From Bacteroidales bacterium (GTDB taxonomy: Bacteria > Bacteroidota > Bacteroidia > Bacteroidales > Muribaculaceae): a stretch of DNA of 12,863 nt. The DNA lies in assembly GCA_900770215.1 (NCBI GenBank), contig CAAGJW010000109.1:1-12863 (forward strand), written 5' to 3'. This document shows, piece after piece, positions 1 through 7,473 of the stretch (position 1 is the stretch's first letter; every line of letters starts with the position of its first letter). The notes under the pieces were generated by a model. The model was given only the letters and a program-made list of their open reading frames with translations, was not told the origin of the DNA and did not search any database. The translations under genes and the position numbers were made by a program.

Positions 1-50
1 GTGGGATGCTGCGCCATCACAAACCGGTTGTTCTCGTTCAAATTAAACAT
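1..50 (-). CDS. tnpB: IS66-family accessory protein TnpB, N-terminal fragment (runs off left edge)
   Basis: The minus-strand frame from the ATG at 48-50 reads MFNLNENNRFVMAQHP before leaving the window. This resembles the N-terminus of IS66 TnpB proteins (M-F-x-L-x-x-x-x-R-F/Y-x-x-x-x-H-P-x-D-M/L-R) as found in Bacteroides. TnpB is a small accessory protein needed for transposition of IS66 elements together with the DDE transposase TnpC, which would lie further left. A short upstream minus-strand frame (ATG at 103-105, about 20 codons, Phe/Cys-rich) ends in a TAA that overlaps the tnpB start, which could couple their translation; this is speculative. Only 16 residues are visible, so family assignment rests on pattern recognition. 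Confidence 0.65.
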   Translation of the reverse strand, partial: MFNLNENNRFVMAQHP

Positions 51-118
51 AGCTTTTTTGACTGCAAAGCTCGCAATCAAAAAATACTCCAAAAAGACGG
101 CGCATTTCGGATGGTTAC
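1..118 (-). mobile_element. Terminal part of an IS66-family insertion sequence
   Basis: The left edge carries the start of an IS66-type tnpB on the minus strand. Read on that strand, the sequence begins GTAACCATCC at position 118, and IS66-family termini characteristically start with GTAA, so I place the element's end at 118. Only about 68 bp separate this end from tnpB, so there is no room for a tnpA; two-gene IS66 elements without tnpA may exist in Bacteroidota, but I cannot confirm this from the window. The element lies just beyond the terminator of the mutase gene, a position where insertion would disrupt no coding sequence. IS66 elements usually make an 8-bp target duplication, here predicted as CAAGAAAC (119-126). 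The exact end is inference; the tnpB match is the stronger evidence. Confidence 0.55.
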
Positions 119-161
119 CAAGAAACAGAATGCACAAGTATTATTTTAAAGCATTGACTAT

Positions 162-207
162 AAAAAAAAGCAGTCGGGCGTAGTGTGAATTGTTACGCCC
201 GACTGCT
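162..207 (-). terminator. Rho-independent terminator of the yicC-to-mutase operon
   Basis: Positions 169-182 and 194-207 form a perfect 14-bp inverted repeat (AGCAGTCGGGCGTA and its complement) with an 11-nt loop. On the minus strand the stem is followed directly by eight T residues (complement of 162-169). It lies about 48 bp beyond the mutase stop codon. No comparable T-run exists on the plus side, so it acts mainly on minus-strand transcripts. Confidence 0.9.
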
Positions 208-254
208 AATTTATTATTTACATAGGCCACACAAGCGACCCTTGCTCACCAGCA

Positions 255-2006
255 TTAAGCTATGCCAAGATCTTTGGCAATGCGGTCGAGCTTGGCGTCG
301 GCCCAGTCGTTCTTTTTGTCATAGTCGGCAGCCTTTTCAAGGGTGTCGTGTATCTCGAGATAGAACTTAATCTTAGGTTCTGTGCCCGATGGGCGTATCG
401 AGACCTTGGTGCCGTCTTCGGTATAATACTGAAGCACATTGCTGGTGACAGGCATGACAAGTGCAGTCTTATTACCGGTTTTAACATCGGTCTCTACCAG
501 CGTGTCGTAGTCACGTATTTTAACTACTGGCGAGCCATCGAGTGCGTTGATAGGATTTTCGCGGAAGTTCTTCATCATGGCAACAATTTCCTCGGCTCCG
601 CTCTTGCCCTCGCGCACAACCGAGATTTGGCGTTCCTTGCTGTAGCCATAGTTCATGTAGATATCGATGAGCATGTCGTTCATGGTCATGCCCTTCTCCT
701 TGGCCCAAGCGGCGATCTCGGCCATGAGCGAGATCGAAGAAACCGAATCCTTGTCGCGCACAAAAGTCTCTGGCAGGAAGCCGTAGCTCTCCTCGCCGCC
801 GCCCAGGTAGCGACCCGTGCTCTCATTCTCGGCTATCACGCTGGCAATCCACTTGAAGCCCGTGTAGCAATCAAACATCTTGATGTTTTGCTTCTTGGCT
901 ATCTGTGCTATTGTATCGGTCGTGACAATAGTCTTAACGATAAACTCCTTGCCTGTGAGGCGGCCAAGCTCCTTGTTGCGTGCCATGAGATAGTAGAGGA
1001 ATATCATCACGATCTGGTTGCCATTGACCAAGGCATACTTGCCCTTAGTGTTCTTTATCACGACTCCTATGCGGTCGGCATCGGGATCGGAGGCCACAAC
1101 AAGGTCGGCCTGCACCTCCTCGGCTTTGGCGATAGCCATTGCCATCGTTGGGGCGTTCTCTGGATTGGGCGATGCAACCGTGGGGAACTCGCCGCTTTGC
1201 ACATCCTGCTCTGGCACATGAATGACGTTGGTAAATCCCCAGCGTGCAAGAGAGCGTGGCACAAGATACTTGCCAGTGCCGTGAACCGGGGTGTACACGA
1301 TCTTCAAGTCGTGATGCTTCTTGATGACCTCGGGGCTCAGCGAGAGCGTGTGAATCTCCTCGATATAGTCGTTGTCGATCTGCTCGCCTATGAGCTCTAT
1401 CAACTCAGGATTACCTTGGAATTTCACCTCGCTTATGTCTTTGATTTTGTTCACATACTCGATGGTCTTCACATCATGGGGAGAGATCATCTGAGCACCG
1501 TCATCCCAGTAGGCTTTGTAGCCATTGTAGATTTTGGGATTGTGCGACGCTGTAATGTTCACACCGCTTTGGCAACCGAGATGGCGTATAGCATAGGACA
1601 ACTCGGGGGTTGGTCGCGGAGCATCAAACAAATAAACCTTGAAACCGTTGGCCGAAAAAATGTTGGCAACCGTCTGAGCAAAAAGGTGACTGTTGTTGCG
1701 CACATCATATCCCACAGCCACTTTTATCTGCTTCAAGTCCTTGAAGGCCACTTTCAAGTAATTGGCCAGTCCCTGTGTGGCCGAGCCCACAGTATAGATG
1801 TTCATGCGGTTGGAGCCAGCGCCCATGATGCCGCGAAGGCCGCCCGTGCCGAATTCCAGGTTTTTATAGAACGACTCTATGAGCTCATTTTTATCAGGAT
1901 TGTCGAGCATGCGCTGCACCTCGGCCTTGGTAGCCTCGTCATAGCCCTCGCCCAGCCAAGTTTTTGCCTTGGCCACAACTTGTTGCAAAAGTTTCTCGTC
2001 AGTCAT
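255..2006 (-). CDS. Phospho-sugar mutase (phosphoglucomutase/phosphomannomutase), 583 aa
   Basis: This is a cytoplasmic alpha-D-phosphohexomutase interconverting 1- and 6-phosphosugars, most likely glucose phosphates, feeding glycogen, UDP-sugar and cell-wall precursors. All four functional motifs of the superfamily are visible: the catalytic phosphoserine loop ITASHNP (Ser154), the Mg2+ loop SDPDADR (Asp307, 309, 311), the sugar-specificity loop GGGEESYG (about 402-409) and the phosphate-binding loop RPSGTEPK (538-545). The length of about 580 aa and the GTGGLRG segment (53-59) match the long PGM2-like group common in Bacteroidota and Firmicutes rather than the roughly 450-aa ManB/GlmM type. 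It is the last gene of the minus-strand run, 70 bp after the M18 peptidase gene and before a strong terminator. Substrate preference (glucose, mannose, or pentose as in human PGM2) cannot be read from sequence. Confidence 0.93.
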   Translation of the reverse strand: MTDEKLLQQVVAKAKTWLGEGYDEATKAEVQRMLDNPDKNELIESFYKNLEFGTGGLRGIMGAGSNRMNIYTVGSATQGLANYLKVAFKDLKQIKVAVGYDVRNNSHLFAQTVANIFSANGFKVYLFDAPRPTPELSYAIRHLGCQSGVNITASHNPKIYNGYKAYWDDGAQMISPHDVKTIEYVNKIKDISEVKFQGNPELIELIGEQIDNDYIEEIHTLSLSPEVIKKHHDLKIVYTPVHGTGKYLVPRSLARWGFTNVIHVPEQDVQSGEFPTVASPNPENAPTMAMAIAKAEEVQADLVVASDPDADRIGVVIKNTKGKYALVNGNQIVMIFLYYLMARNKELGRLTGKEFIVKTIVTTDTIAQIAKKQNIKMFDCYTGFKWIASVIAENESTGRYLGGGEESYGFLPETFVRDKDSVSSISLMAEIAAWAKEKGMTMNDMLIDIYMNYGYSKERQISVVREGKSGAEEIVAMMKNFRENPINALDGSPVVKIRDYDTLVETDVKTGNKTALVMPVTSNVLQYYTEDGTKVSIRPSGTEPKIKFYLEIHDTLEKAADYDKKNDWADAKLDRIAKDLGIA

Positions 2007-2076
2007 AATTATTTATCAATTTATAGTTTTATAATCTTCTTGAAAGTTAAGCAATTTTCTGCTTTCCTCAAAATTA

Positions 2077-3366
2077 TTATGCAACAAATTTCTTAAACAC
2101 CTTTATCATATTCAAGTGATCGTCGACCGAGCCGGTTTCGCGCACCGAGTGCATGGCGAGCAATGGGTTGCCCACGTCTACGCCTTCAATATCCATTTGC
2201 CCAGTGAGGATATTGCCCAGAGTGGAGCCTCCGGCCACATCACTGTGGTTGACAAAGTATTGATAGGGCGCTCCCGCTGCGATGCACAAGCTCTTGAAAA
2301 TTGAAGCCGAGTGGGCGTCGGTCATGTACTTGCAGTTAGAGTTAATCTTGATGCATGGACCGCCCCCCAATGCCGGATGATTGGTCGGGTCATACTTCTC
2401 GCCGTAGTTGGGATGAAAGGCATGAGCATTGTCGGCCGAAATCATAAACGACCGGTTGACGGCTTGGCAGAAGGCATCAAAGTCGCCGCCTTGCAGCTCA
2501 ACCATGCGTTGCAGCACGCTGGTGAGCACTGGCGAGCCAGCACCCTGCTTGGTGCCGCTTCCCGTCTCCTCGTTGTCGAATATTGCAGCCACGCATGTTG
2601 CATCATCGTCGGCGACATCGGTAATCGCCTCGATAGCTGCATGAGCCATGCTCAAGTCGTCGAGACGTCCTGCCGAGAGGAACTCGTCGTTCAGCCCAAA
2701 AGTGCAGGCTTTCTCGGTGTCGTAAAGAAGCAAGTCAAAATCAAGTATATTTTCAGGCACAATGTGAAGCTGTTCTGAAACAAGATTGAGCAACATGTTG
2801 TTGCTTTCAAGCTCGTCGTTCACCTTGGCAATGATGGGGAGCATGTCCTTTTGTTTCGACAAGGGGTTGCCCTCGTTCACTGCGCGATTGAAGTGAATGG
2901 CCAAATGTGAAATGCTGAGAAGAGGCCGGTCAAACTTCACAAGCCTTGTGAGCGGGTGCAAAGCATCGTCGCCCTTCACAATGACCCGTCCGGCAATCGA
3001 CAGCGGGCGGTCGAACCAAGTATAAAGTATGGGGCCTCCGTAGACCTCGGTGTTAAGTTTCACAATGCCACCGTCGCACAGCATCTCGGGATGGGGCTTG
3101 ATCCTGAAGCCAGGAGAGTCGCTATGGGCGGTGATGATTTTAAATCCAGTTTCGGCAATTGGCTTCTTGCCAACCGAGAATGCAAACACAGCGCTATCGT
3201 TTTTTGTGACATAGAACTTGTCGCCTGCAGCAAAAGACAGCTTATCGGTTAACTGTTTCTCGACAAACTTGTTGTCGTTCAATATATTTTTGATTGAATC
3301 AACGGCCCAGAAGTTGCACGGGCTGTTGTCGAGAAACGTGAGTAAGGATTTAATTTGATCATTCAT
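2077..3366 (-). CDS. M18 family aminopeptidase (aspartyl aminopeptidase-like), 429 aa
   Basis: This is a cytosolic di-zinc exopeptidase that removes N-terminal residues from peptides; the family classically prefers acidic residues (aspartyl aminopeptidase, DNPEP/ApeB). Family motifs with the metal ligands are intact: TAHSDSPGFRIKPHP (His81, general Asp83), GRLDD (bridging Asp236), DNEETGSGT (catalytic and metal Glu266/Glu267), SADNAHAFHPNY (Asp312) and MHSVRE (His406). The length of 429 aa is typical of bacterial M18 enzymes and there is no signal peptide. The ATG at 3364-3366 gives the expected short N-terminus. It follows the DUF5063 gene by 37 bp and precedes the mutase by 70 bp on the same strand, consistent with one transcript. 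A metabolic link with its neighbours is not obvious. Annotation pipelines may call it 'M18 family aminopeptidase' or ApeB; I leave the symbol blank because substrate specificity is not shown. Confidence 0.94.
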   Translation of the reverse strand: MNDQIKSLLTFLDNSPCNFWAVDSIKNILNDNKFVEKQLTDKLSFAAGDKFYVTKNDSAVFAFSVGKKPIAETGFKIITAHSDSPGFRIKPHPEMLCDGGIVKLNTEVYGGPILYTWFDRPLSIAGRVIVKGDDALHPLTRLVKFDRPLLSISHLAIHFNRAVNEGNPLSKQKDMLPIIAKVNDELESNNMLLNLVSEQLHIVPENILDFDLLLYDTEKACTFGLNDEFLSAGRLDDLSMAHAAIEAITDVADDDATCVAAIFDNEETGSGTKQGAGSPVLTSVLQRMVELQGGDFDAFCQAVNRSFMISADNAHAFHPNYGEKYDPTNHPALGGGPCIKINSNCKYMTDAHSASIFKSLCIAAGAPYQYFVNHSDVAGGSTLGNILTGQMDIEGVDVGNPLLAMHSVRETGSVDDHLNMIKVFKKFVA

Positions 3367-3403
3367 AGTGGAAAAAGTATTATAATGGTAATATTGAATT
3401 AAG

Positions 3404-3934
3404 TCAAATGTCTTCCTGATTGGCAGGATTGTAGTAGGCGTTGTTCAATGCCCGCATGACATTGCACAACGTTTGTCCCCAATAGTTGCGGAAGTTGGCC
3501 TTGCACAGTCCTATGAGTTCGAGTTGCACATCGGTGTCGGCCTCCTTCACACTGGCAATGAAATTGAAAAACTCCTGGTAGAGATCACTCAGGTTTTCAC
3601 TTATCGACATAGCAATGGGAGTGTCGCTATACTTCATGTCATCGACAAACACCTCAAGATACACATCTTCGTCGGCCATCAACTGGCTCACCAGGTCACG
3701 CACTTGGTTGTAGCTTTCTTCTTCGAGCGAAGGCATAATTTCATATTCGCTGTAGGAGATGTCGCGTTCCAGGTCACTTGCGGCGATGTAGATGCGCGGA
3801 AGCAATTTCAGCATCTTTGCAATGAACTGGTCGCGGTCGCAATCGGCGGCTTCCTCGAGAGCGTGGCAGTACTCGTTGGTCAATGCAATAAAAGCCAAGC
3901 TGTTGGGTGACAATTTTATATTTTCGCTCTCCAT
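3404..3934 (-). CDS. DUF5063 domain-containing protein, 176 aa, function unknown
   Basis: This is a small, acidic, soluble protein without signal peptide or membrane segment, and by its leucine- and acid-rich pattern probably all-helical. The sequence (SPNSLAFIALTNEYCHALEE at the N-terminus, then LLPRIYIAA, DVYLEVFVDDMKY, and a C-terminal NFRNYWGQTLCNVMRALN) resembles the DUF5063 family that is frequent in Bacteroidota. The conserved-looking W-G-x-x-L segment near the C-terminus is a candidate functional site. No catalytic motif is recognisable. It starts 5 bp downstream of nadD and ends 37 bp before the M18 aminopeptidase gene, so it is almost certainly co-expressed with nadD and gmk. That context suggests a housekeeping role, perhaps as a partner or regulator of a nucleotide or NAD enzyme, but this is inference only. 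Confidence 0.8.
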   Translation of the reverse strand: MESENIKLSPNSLAFIALTNEYCHALEEAADCDRDQFIAKMLKLLPRIYIAASDLERDISYSEYEIMPSLEEESYNQVRDLVSQLMADEDVYLEVFVDDMKYSDTPIAMSISENLSDLYQEFFNFIASVKEADTDVQLELIGLCKANFRNYWGQTLCNVMRALNNAYYNPANQEDI

Positions 3935-3939
3935 GTTTT

Positions 3940-4518
3940 TTATTCCAAATAAAGTTTGTGTTTTAAAATATACCTGTACACATCTTCGGGCAAGTAAAAG
4001 CTCATGTTGTTCAGGCGTTTAAGCTCATCGCGTATCACGGTCGAACTCACCTCGACAACGGGGGCGCCAATTGCTGTGGCGTGATGCCTGTATCTGGCGG
4101 GGATCTCAATATTGTAGCCCTCACGTGGATATATCATCACGTGATATTTCTCGAGCAGCTCCTCATGGCCACACCATCGGTCAAAGGCCTCCCAATTGTC
4201 GGCGCCAATTATCAGATAGAACTCATCGCCGGGAAACTTCTGGCTCAAGGCATTCAACGTGTCGACCGTATAGGAAGGCCGTGGCAGTGTGAATTCAAAA
4301 GCCGAGGTCTCAACATTTTCCAGCTTGCTGCTCACCATAGTTGCCATGCGAAGCCGGTGCTCATCGTTCACCTCTCCCTGCTGTACCTTGAAGGGATTCA
4401 AGGGCGACACCATGAGCCACAGTTTGTCGAGCCCGCAATGGTGAATGACATAATTAGCAATGATTGCATGCCCCACATGTATGGGATTGAATGTGCCTCC
4501 AAAAATGCCAATTTTCAT
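3940..4518 (-). CDS. nadD: Nicotinate-nucleotide adenylyltransferase, 192 aa
   Basis: NadD transfers AMP from ATP to nicotinate mononucleotide, giving deamido-NAD in the final shared steps of NAD synthesis in the cytoplasm. The N-terminus MKIGIFGGTFNPIHVGH carries the nucleotidyltransferase signature with the two catalytic histidines (His14, His17). SPLNPFK (38-44) fits the nicotinate-recognition segment, IIGADNWEAFDRW (103-115) is the usual central motif, and VSSTVIRDEL (157-166) is the C-terminal (I/V)SST-x-x-R motif binding ATP phosphates. Length is normal for bacterial NadD, and there is no RNA/kinase fusion. It lies 24 bp after gmk and 5 bp before the DUF5063 gene; the order yicC-gmk-nadD is, to my knowledge, common in Bacteroidales. 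Confidence 0.96.
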   Translation of the reverse strand: MKIGIFGGTFNPIHVGHAIIANYVIHHCGLDKLWLMVSPLNPFKVQQGEVNDEHRLRMATMVSSKLENVETSAFEFTLPRPSYTVDTLNALSQKFPGDEFYLIIGADNWEAFDRWCGHEELLEKYHVMIYPREGYNIEIPARYRHHATAIGAPVVEVSSTVIRDELKRLNNMSFYLPEDVYRYILKHKLYLE

Positions 4519-4542
4519 AATATACTAAGGGGGAAAAATGTT

Positions 4543-5112
4543 TCAGGCGATAAAATCCTGAATGATTTTGTGCACATCGCTCACGGCATCGGGCAAGCTG
4601 TCGTTGACAACTATGTGGTCGAACTGGTGAGCAAAAGTGAGCTCATACTCGGCTTTGCTCAAGCGTTTTTCGATTTCCTCATCGCTGTCGGTGCCACGAC
4701 CGTGCAGACGCTGGCGCAGCACCTCCACACTTGGGGCCTTGATGAAAATTGAAACGGCTTGGTCTGCGTACATTTTTTTCACATTCACTCCGCCCAGCAC
4801 GTCAACGTCGAGAATCACATTGTCGCCATCGGCCATGATGCGTTGCAACTCGCTCTTAAGCGTGCCATAATAACGGCCAGGATACACCTCCTGGTACTCG
4901 GCAAACTCATGGTGGCTTATTTTTTTCTTAAACTCATCGACGCTCATAAAATAGTAGTCGTGGCCATCAAGCTCCCCCGCACGAGGGCTGCGCGTGGTGG
5001 CCGAGACTGAGAACTCGAGACGCAATTGCTTGTCCTTGACCACTTCTTTTATTATCGATGACTTTCCCGAGCCCGAAGGGGCCGAAATGATAATTAACTT
5101 TCCTGTAGCCAT
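4543..5112 (-). CDS. gmk: Guanylate kinase, 189 aa
   Basis: Gmk phosphorylates GMP to GDP with ATP, an essential step in guanine nucleotide supply and recycling of c-di-GMP and (p)ppGpp-linked pools. The P-loop APSGSGKSS occupies residues 11-19. The GMP-binding domain follows with SATTRSPRAGE (37-47, including the arginines that hold the GMP phosphate), GHDYYF (50-55) and EYQEVYPGRYYGT (72-84). The flexible lid is RLHGRGTDSDEEIEKRL (135-151), with the conserved Arg residues that contact ATP. The length is slightly short but within the range for the family. The start at 5110-5112 gives the canonical few residues before the P-loop strand. It sits 17 bp after yicC and 24 bp before nadD, in one operon. 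Confidence 0.97.
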   Translation of the reverse strand: MATGKLIIISAPSGSGKSSIIKEVVKDKQLRLEFSVSATTRSPRAGELDGHDYYFMSVDEFKKKISHHEFAEYQEVYPGRYYGTLKSELQRIMADGDNVILDVDVLGGVNVKKMYADQAVSIFIKAPSVEVLRQRLHGRGTDSDEEIEKRLSKAEYELTFAHQFDHIVVNDSLPDAVSDVHKIIQDFIA

Positions 5113-5129
5113 ATCTCTCTATGCTGACG

Positions 5130-6008
5130 CTATAATACGTTTAGTACCTGTTCCTTGATTTGCTCCAAATGATCCTTCATGCCCACCACAAGCTTTTGCA
5201 GCTCGGCCTGGTTGGCCTTTGATCCCATCGTGTTTATCTCGCGTCCCATTTCCTGACTTATAAAGCCCAGTTTTTTGCCCTGAGCCTCGCCATTGTGCAA
5301 GGTGTCGAGAAAATAGGTGAGATGATTCTGTAGACGCAATTTTTCTTCGGTGATGTCGAGTTTTTCTATATAAAATATCAGCTCCTGCTCAAAGCGGTTT
5401 TTGTCATATTCCACCCCATCGAGTTTCTGCAACGAGTCTAAGATGCGCGCTTTAATTTTCTCCACACGCGATTGCTCATAGGGTGAGACGCTGTCGAGAA
5501 GGTGCTGGATGGCATCGATTTTCTCTTCAAAAAAGCCGCACAAGCGTTTGCCTTCTTGCAGGCGAAAGGCATTAAGACCAGCGATTGCTTCCTTTACTAC
5601 TTCTACAACAACCTCCTTCTCGTTGTCGTCGACATCGGTGGTGTTCAAGTCGCTTTTCAAGGCGTCGGGCAGGCGCAGCAGGGTACCATACCAGTCGTCG
5701 GGCTCAGGGATGCCAAGCTGCTGCGACATGGCTTGCAGTTGCGCCTTATACTGCTTGAGGGCATCGATATTGAGGCTTGTAGCAACCTCCCCTTCTATAG
5801 GCTCGCAATAGATAAACAAGTCAACCTTGCCGCGGTGCAACGACTTGGCAATAATGTTGCGCAAGTCCAATTCAATTTCGCGATATGCTTGAGGAAGACG
5901 TATCGACAAGTCCAGTTGTTTGCTATTGAGCGATTTGACCTCGGCAGTGATTTTCTTGTTGTTGAAAACCTTTACTGCCTTGCCAAATCCTGTCATTGAT
6001 AAAATCAT
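5130..6008 (-). CDS. yicC: YicC/YloC family endoribonuclease, 292 aa
   Basis: YicC-family proteins (E. coli YicC, B. subtilis YloC) act as endoribonucleases implicated in small-RNA and mRNA turnover. The N-terminus MILSMTGFGKA is the family hallmark (M-x-x-S-M-T-G-F-G) and fixes the start at 6006-6008. A first domain spans about residues 2-160, with SLNSKQLDLSIRLP (26-39) and RGKVDLFIY (59-67) resembling family-conserved segments. The C-terminal DUF1732 domain (about 205-292) contains KKLGFISQEMGREINTMGSK, whose Q-E-M-x-R-E-x-N-T-x-G-S-K is highly conserved and probably active-site related. It is the first gene of the minus-strand run. A Bacteroidota -7 element lies 22 bp upstream, divergent to tsaB. 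Linkage with gmk is widespread in bacteria. Confidence 0.95.
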   Translation of the reverse strand: MILSMTGFGKAVKVFNNKKITAEVKSLNSKQLDLSIRLPQAYREIELDLRNIIAKSLHRGKVDLFIYCEPIEGEVATSLNIDALKQYKAQLQAMSQQLGIPEPDDWYGTLLRLPDALKSDLNTTDVDDNEKEVVVEVVKEAIAGLNAFRLQEGKRLCGFFEEKIDAIQHLLDSVSPYEQSRVEKIKARILDSLQKLDGVEYDKNRFEQELIFYIEKLDITEEKLRLQNHLTYFLDTLHNGEAQGKKLGFISQEMGREINTMGSKANQAELQKLVVGMKDHLEQIKEQVLNVL

Positions 6009-6030
6009 CGTATTTAATGTTTTTTATACG

Positions 6031-6038
6031 CAAATTTA
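6031..6038 (-). promoter_or_regulatory. -7 element of the yicC-gmk-nadD-DUF5063-M18-mutase operon
   Basis: The minus strand reads TAAATTTG here, an exact match to the Bacteroidota housekeeping -7 consensus TAnnTTTG. It predicts a transcript starting about 5-8 nt downstream and a very short leader before the yicC ATG at 6008, usual for this phylum. I see no convincing -33 TTTG at the expected distance. Confidence 0.6.
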
Positions 6039-6081
6039 CGGCTTATTCTCGTAATAATGGGTATAAAAGCGAGAATTTTGC

Positions 6082-6089
6082 TAATTTTG
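6082..6089 (+). promoter_or_regulatory. -7 element of the tsaB promoter
   Basis: TAATTTTG matches the TAnnTTTG -7 consensus exactly and lies 20 bp before the tsaB ATG at 6110. That implies a leader of roughly 12-15 nt. It also argues that the ATG at 6110 is the real start, because the longer in-frame extension from 5996 would begin upstream of the promoter. No clear -33 element is visible. Confidence 0.6.
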
Positions 6090-6109
6090 TGCCGAAATTA
6101 GAATTTCTC

Positions 6110-6805
6110 ATGGCAAATATATTGAATATTGAGACATCGACAAGCGTGTGTTCGGTAGCATTGACCAGTGAGGGCCAGGTACTTGAGCATTACGAGAATT
6201 ACGATGGCAAAACCCACGCCACGTTGCTGAGCAAGTACATTCAACAGAGCATCGAGTATGCTCGCTCCCGCAACATGCAGCTCGATGCTGTGGCTGTGAG
6301 CATCGGTCCTGGGTCCTATACGGGATTGCGCATTGGCCTTTCTGAAGCCAAGGGGCTGGCCTTCGGCTTCAACATTCCCCTCATCGGTGTCAACACCTTG
6401 CAATTGCTCACTGTCACCACAATGTTCAATCATTTTATCGATGACGACAATGCGCTCTATGTGCCCATGATCGACGCTCGGCGCATGGAAGTGTACACCG
6501 GGGTTTACAACAACGCACTAGAGCCAGTCGTTGAACCCGAGGCCAAAATTATCGACGAGAACGCTTTCGGCGATCTGCTTGCCAGCCACCACATGATTTT
6601 CTTTGGCAACGGCTCCGACAAGGTGGCCAACGTGATCAACAGCCCAAACGCCCAATTCATCCCCGGCATAAAACCCGAGGCCTTGCACATGCTTGCACTC
6701 TCGGAGAAAGCCTACCGAGAACAGGACTTTATCGATGTGGCCTACTCCACTCCGCTTTACATCAAGGAGTTCCAGGCAACAAAGAGAAAGAAAAAAGTGC
6801 TGTAA
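6110..6805 (+). CDS. tsaB: tRNA threonylcarbamoyladenosine (t6A) biosynthesis protein TsaB, 231 aa
   Basis: TsaB is the ASKHA-fold partner of TsaD in the bacterial complex (TsaB-TsaD-TsaE) that transfers threonylcarbamoyl from TC-AMP, made by TsaC, to A37 of ANN-decoding tRNAs. The start at 6110 gives MANILNIETSTSVCSVAL, the standard N-terminus with the IETST strand (7-11), and a total of 231 aa, the length of E. coli TsaB. The longer in-frame start at 5996 would add 38 residues that look non-coding, overlap the yicC start and precede the promoter. Other family segments are SIGPGSYTGLRIG (64-76) and PMIDARRMEVYTGVY (119-133). TsaB lacks the metal-binding histidines of TsaD, as expected. The C-terminus is basic (KRKKKVL). 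It is divergent from yicC. Confidence 0.94.
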   Translation: MANILNIETSTSVCSVALTSEGQVLEHYENYDGKTHATLLSKYIQQSIEYARSRNMQLDAVAVSIGPGSYTGLRIGLSEAKGLAFGFNIPLIGVNTLQLLTVTTMFNHFIDDDNALYVPMIDARRMEVYTGVYNNALEPVVEPEAKIIDENAFGDLLASHHMIFFGNGSDKVANVINSPNAQFIPGIKPEALHMLALSEKAYREQDFIDVAYSTPLYIKEFQATKRKKKVL

Positions 6806-6829
6806 TTTCAGCAGTCTGATTATTATGGC

Positions 6830-6837
6830 TATCTTTG
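6830..6837 (+). promoter_or_regulatory. -7 element upstream of the DUF4290 gene
   Basis: TATCTTTG is an exact TAnnTTTG match, 22 bp before the ATG at 6860 and just after the tsaB stop. A weak -33 candidate (TTTC, 6806-6809) lies 20 bp upstream. DUF4290-rimM and following genes can therefore be transcribed independently of tsaB. Confidence 0.5.
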
Positions 6838-6859
6838 CAATTGAATACGAATAGATTTT

Positions 6860-7465
6860 ATGTACAACTACAATACTCAATTAAAAAAACTTGCGCTCCC
6901 CGAATACGGCCGCAACATTCAGCAGATGGTGGACTATTGCTGCACAATTCCCGACAAGGAAGAGCGCACGCGGTGTGCTTATACCATAATTAAAACGATG
7001 GGCAACATCTTTCCGCAACTGCGCGACGAGGCCGATTACAAGCACAAACTGTGGGATCACTTGGCCATCATGAGCGACTTCAAGCTTGACATCGACTACC
7101 CCTATGAGATTGTCAAGGAAGAGAACTTGGAGACTAAGCCCGAACCAGTGAAATACAAGCTTGAGCACATCAAGATGCGCCATTACGGGAAGATCATCGA
7201 GCGCATGATCGAACGCGCATGCCAATATCCCGACGGTGAAGAGAAAGATGCACTTATCATGCTCATTGCCAATCACATGAAGAAGGTGATCTACCTCATC
7301 AACAAAGAAGATGTTGAGGATGCCAAAATTTTCAAGGACCTTGCATTTTACTCGCATGGAAAGATAAACTTGGATCCTGCCACACACTCGCTGCACCAAT
7401 TCAAGGAAGCTCCAGCAGCAACGACTCAAAAGACGGCTTCAAACAAGAAAAAGAAAAAGAAATGA
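6860..7465 (+). CDS. DUF4290 domain-containing protein, 201 aa, function unknown
   Basis: This soluble protein matches the DUF4290 family, essentially confined to Bacteroidota. It begins MYNYNTQLKKLALPEYGRNI, resembling the conserved family N-terminus (NTQ/R-x-x-L-x-L-P-E-Y-GR-N-I-Q), and continues with TRCAYTIIKTMGNIFPQLRD and KLWDHLAIMSDFKLDIDYPY. The second half (KMRHYGKIIERMIERACQY and the following helix) appears to repeat the features of the first helical segment. There is no signal peptide or membrane segment. The C-terminus is a low-complexity basic tail of lysines encoded by alternating AAG/AAA codons, which may contact RNA or ribosomes; that is inference. It has its own -7 element and ends 8 bp before rimM, so a role connected with translation or ribosome assembly is possible but unproven. 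Confidence 0.85.
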   Translation: MYNYNTQLKKLALPEYGRNIQQMVDYCCTIPDKEERTRCAYTIIKTMGNIFPQLRDEADYKHKLWDHLAIMSDFKLDIDYPYEIVKEENLETKPEPVKYKLEHIKMRHYGKIIERMIERACQYPDGEEKDALIMLIANHMKKVIYLINKEDVEDAKIFKDLAFYSHGKINLDPATHSLHQFKEAPAATTQKTASNKKKKKK

Positions 7466-7473
7466 GATAATCG

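Noticed and set aside
348..2096. A 582-codon open frame on the plus strand, antisense to the mutase gene
   Set aside because: It is the shadow of the real gene, created by that gene's scarcity of TTA, CTA and TCA codons. Its translation is rich in His, Leu and Val with no recognisable domain.
5996..6109. In-frame N-terminal extension of tsaB
   Set aside because: The 38 extra residues match no TsaB feature, overlap the yicC start and lie upstream of the -7 element. The ATG at 6110 gives the family's normal start and length.
7440..7465. A-rich AAG/AAA run at the end of the DUF4290 gene as a programmed frameshift site
   Set aside because: The frame closes normally with TGA and rimM has its own ATG 8 bp later. 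The alternating AAG/AAA codons contain no slippery heptamer with a downstream fused frame.
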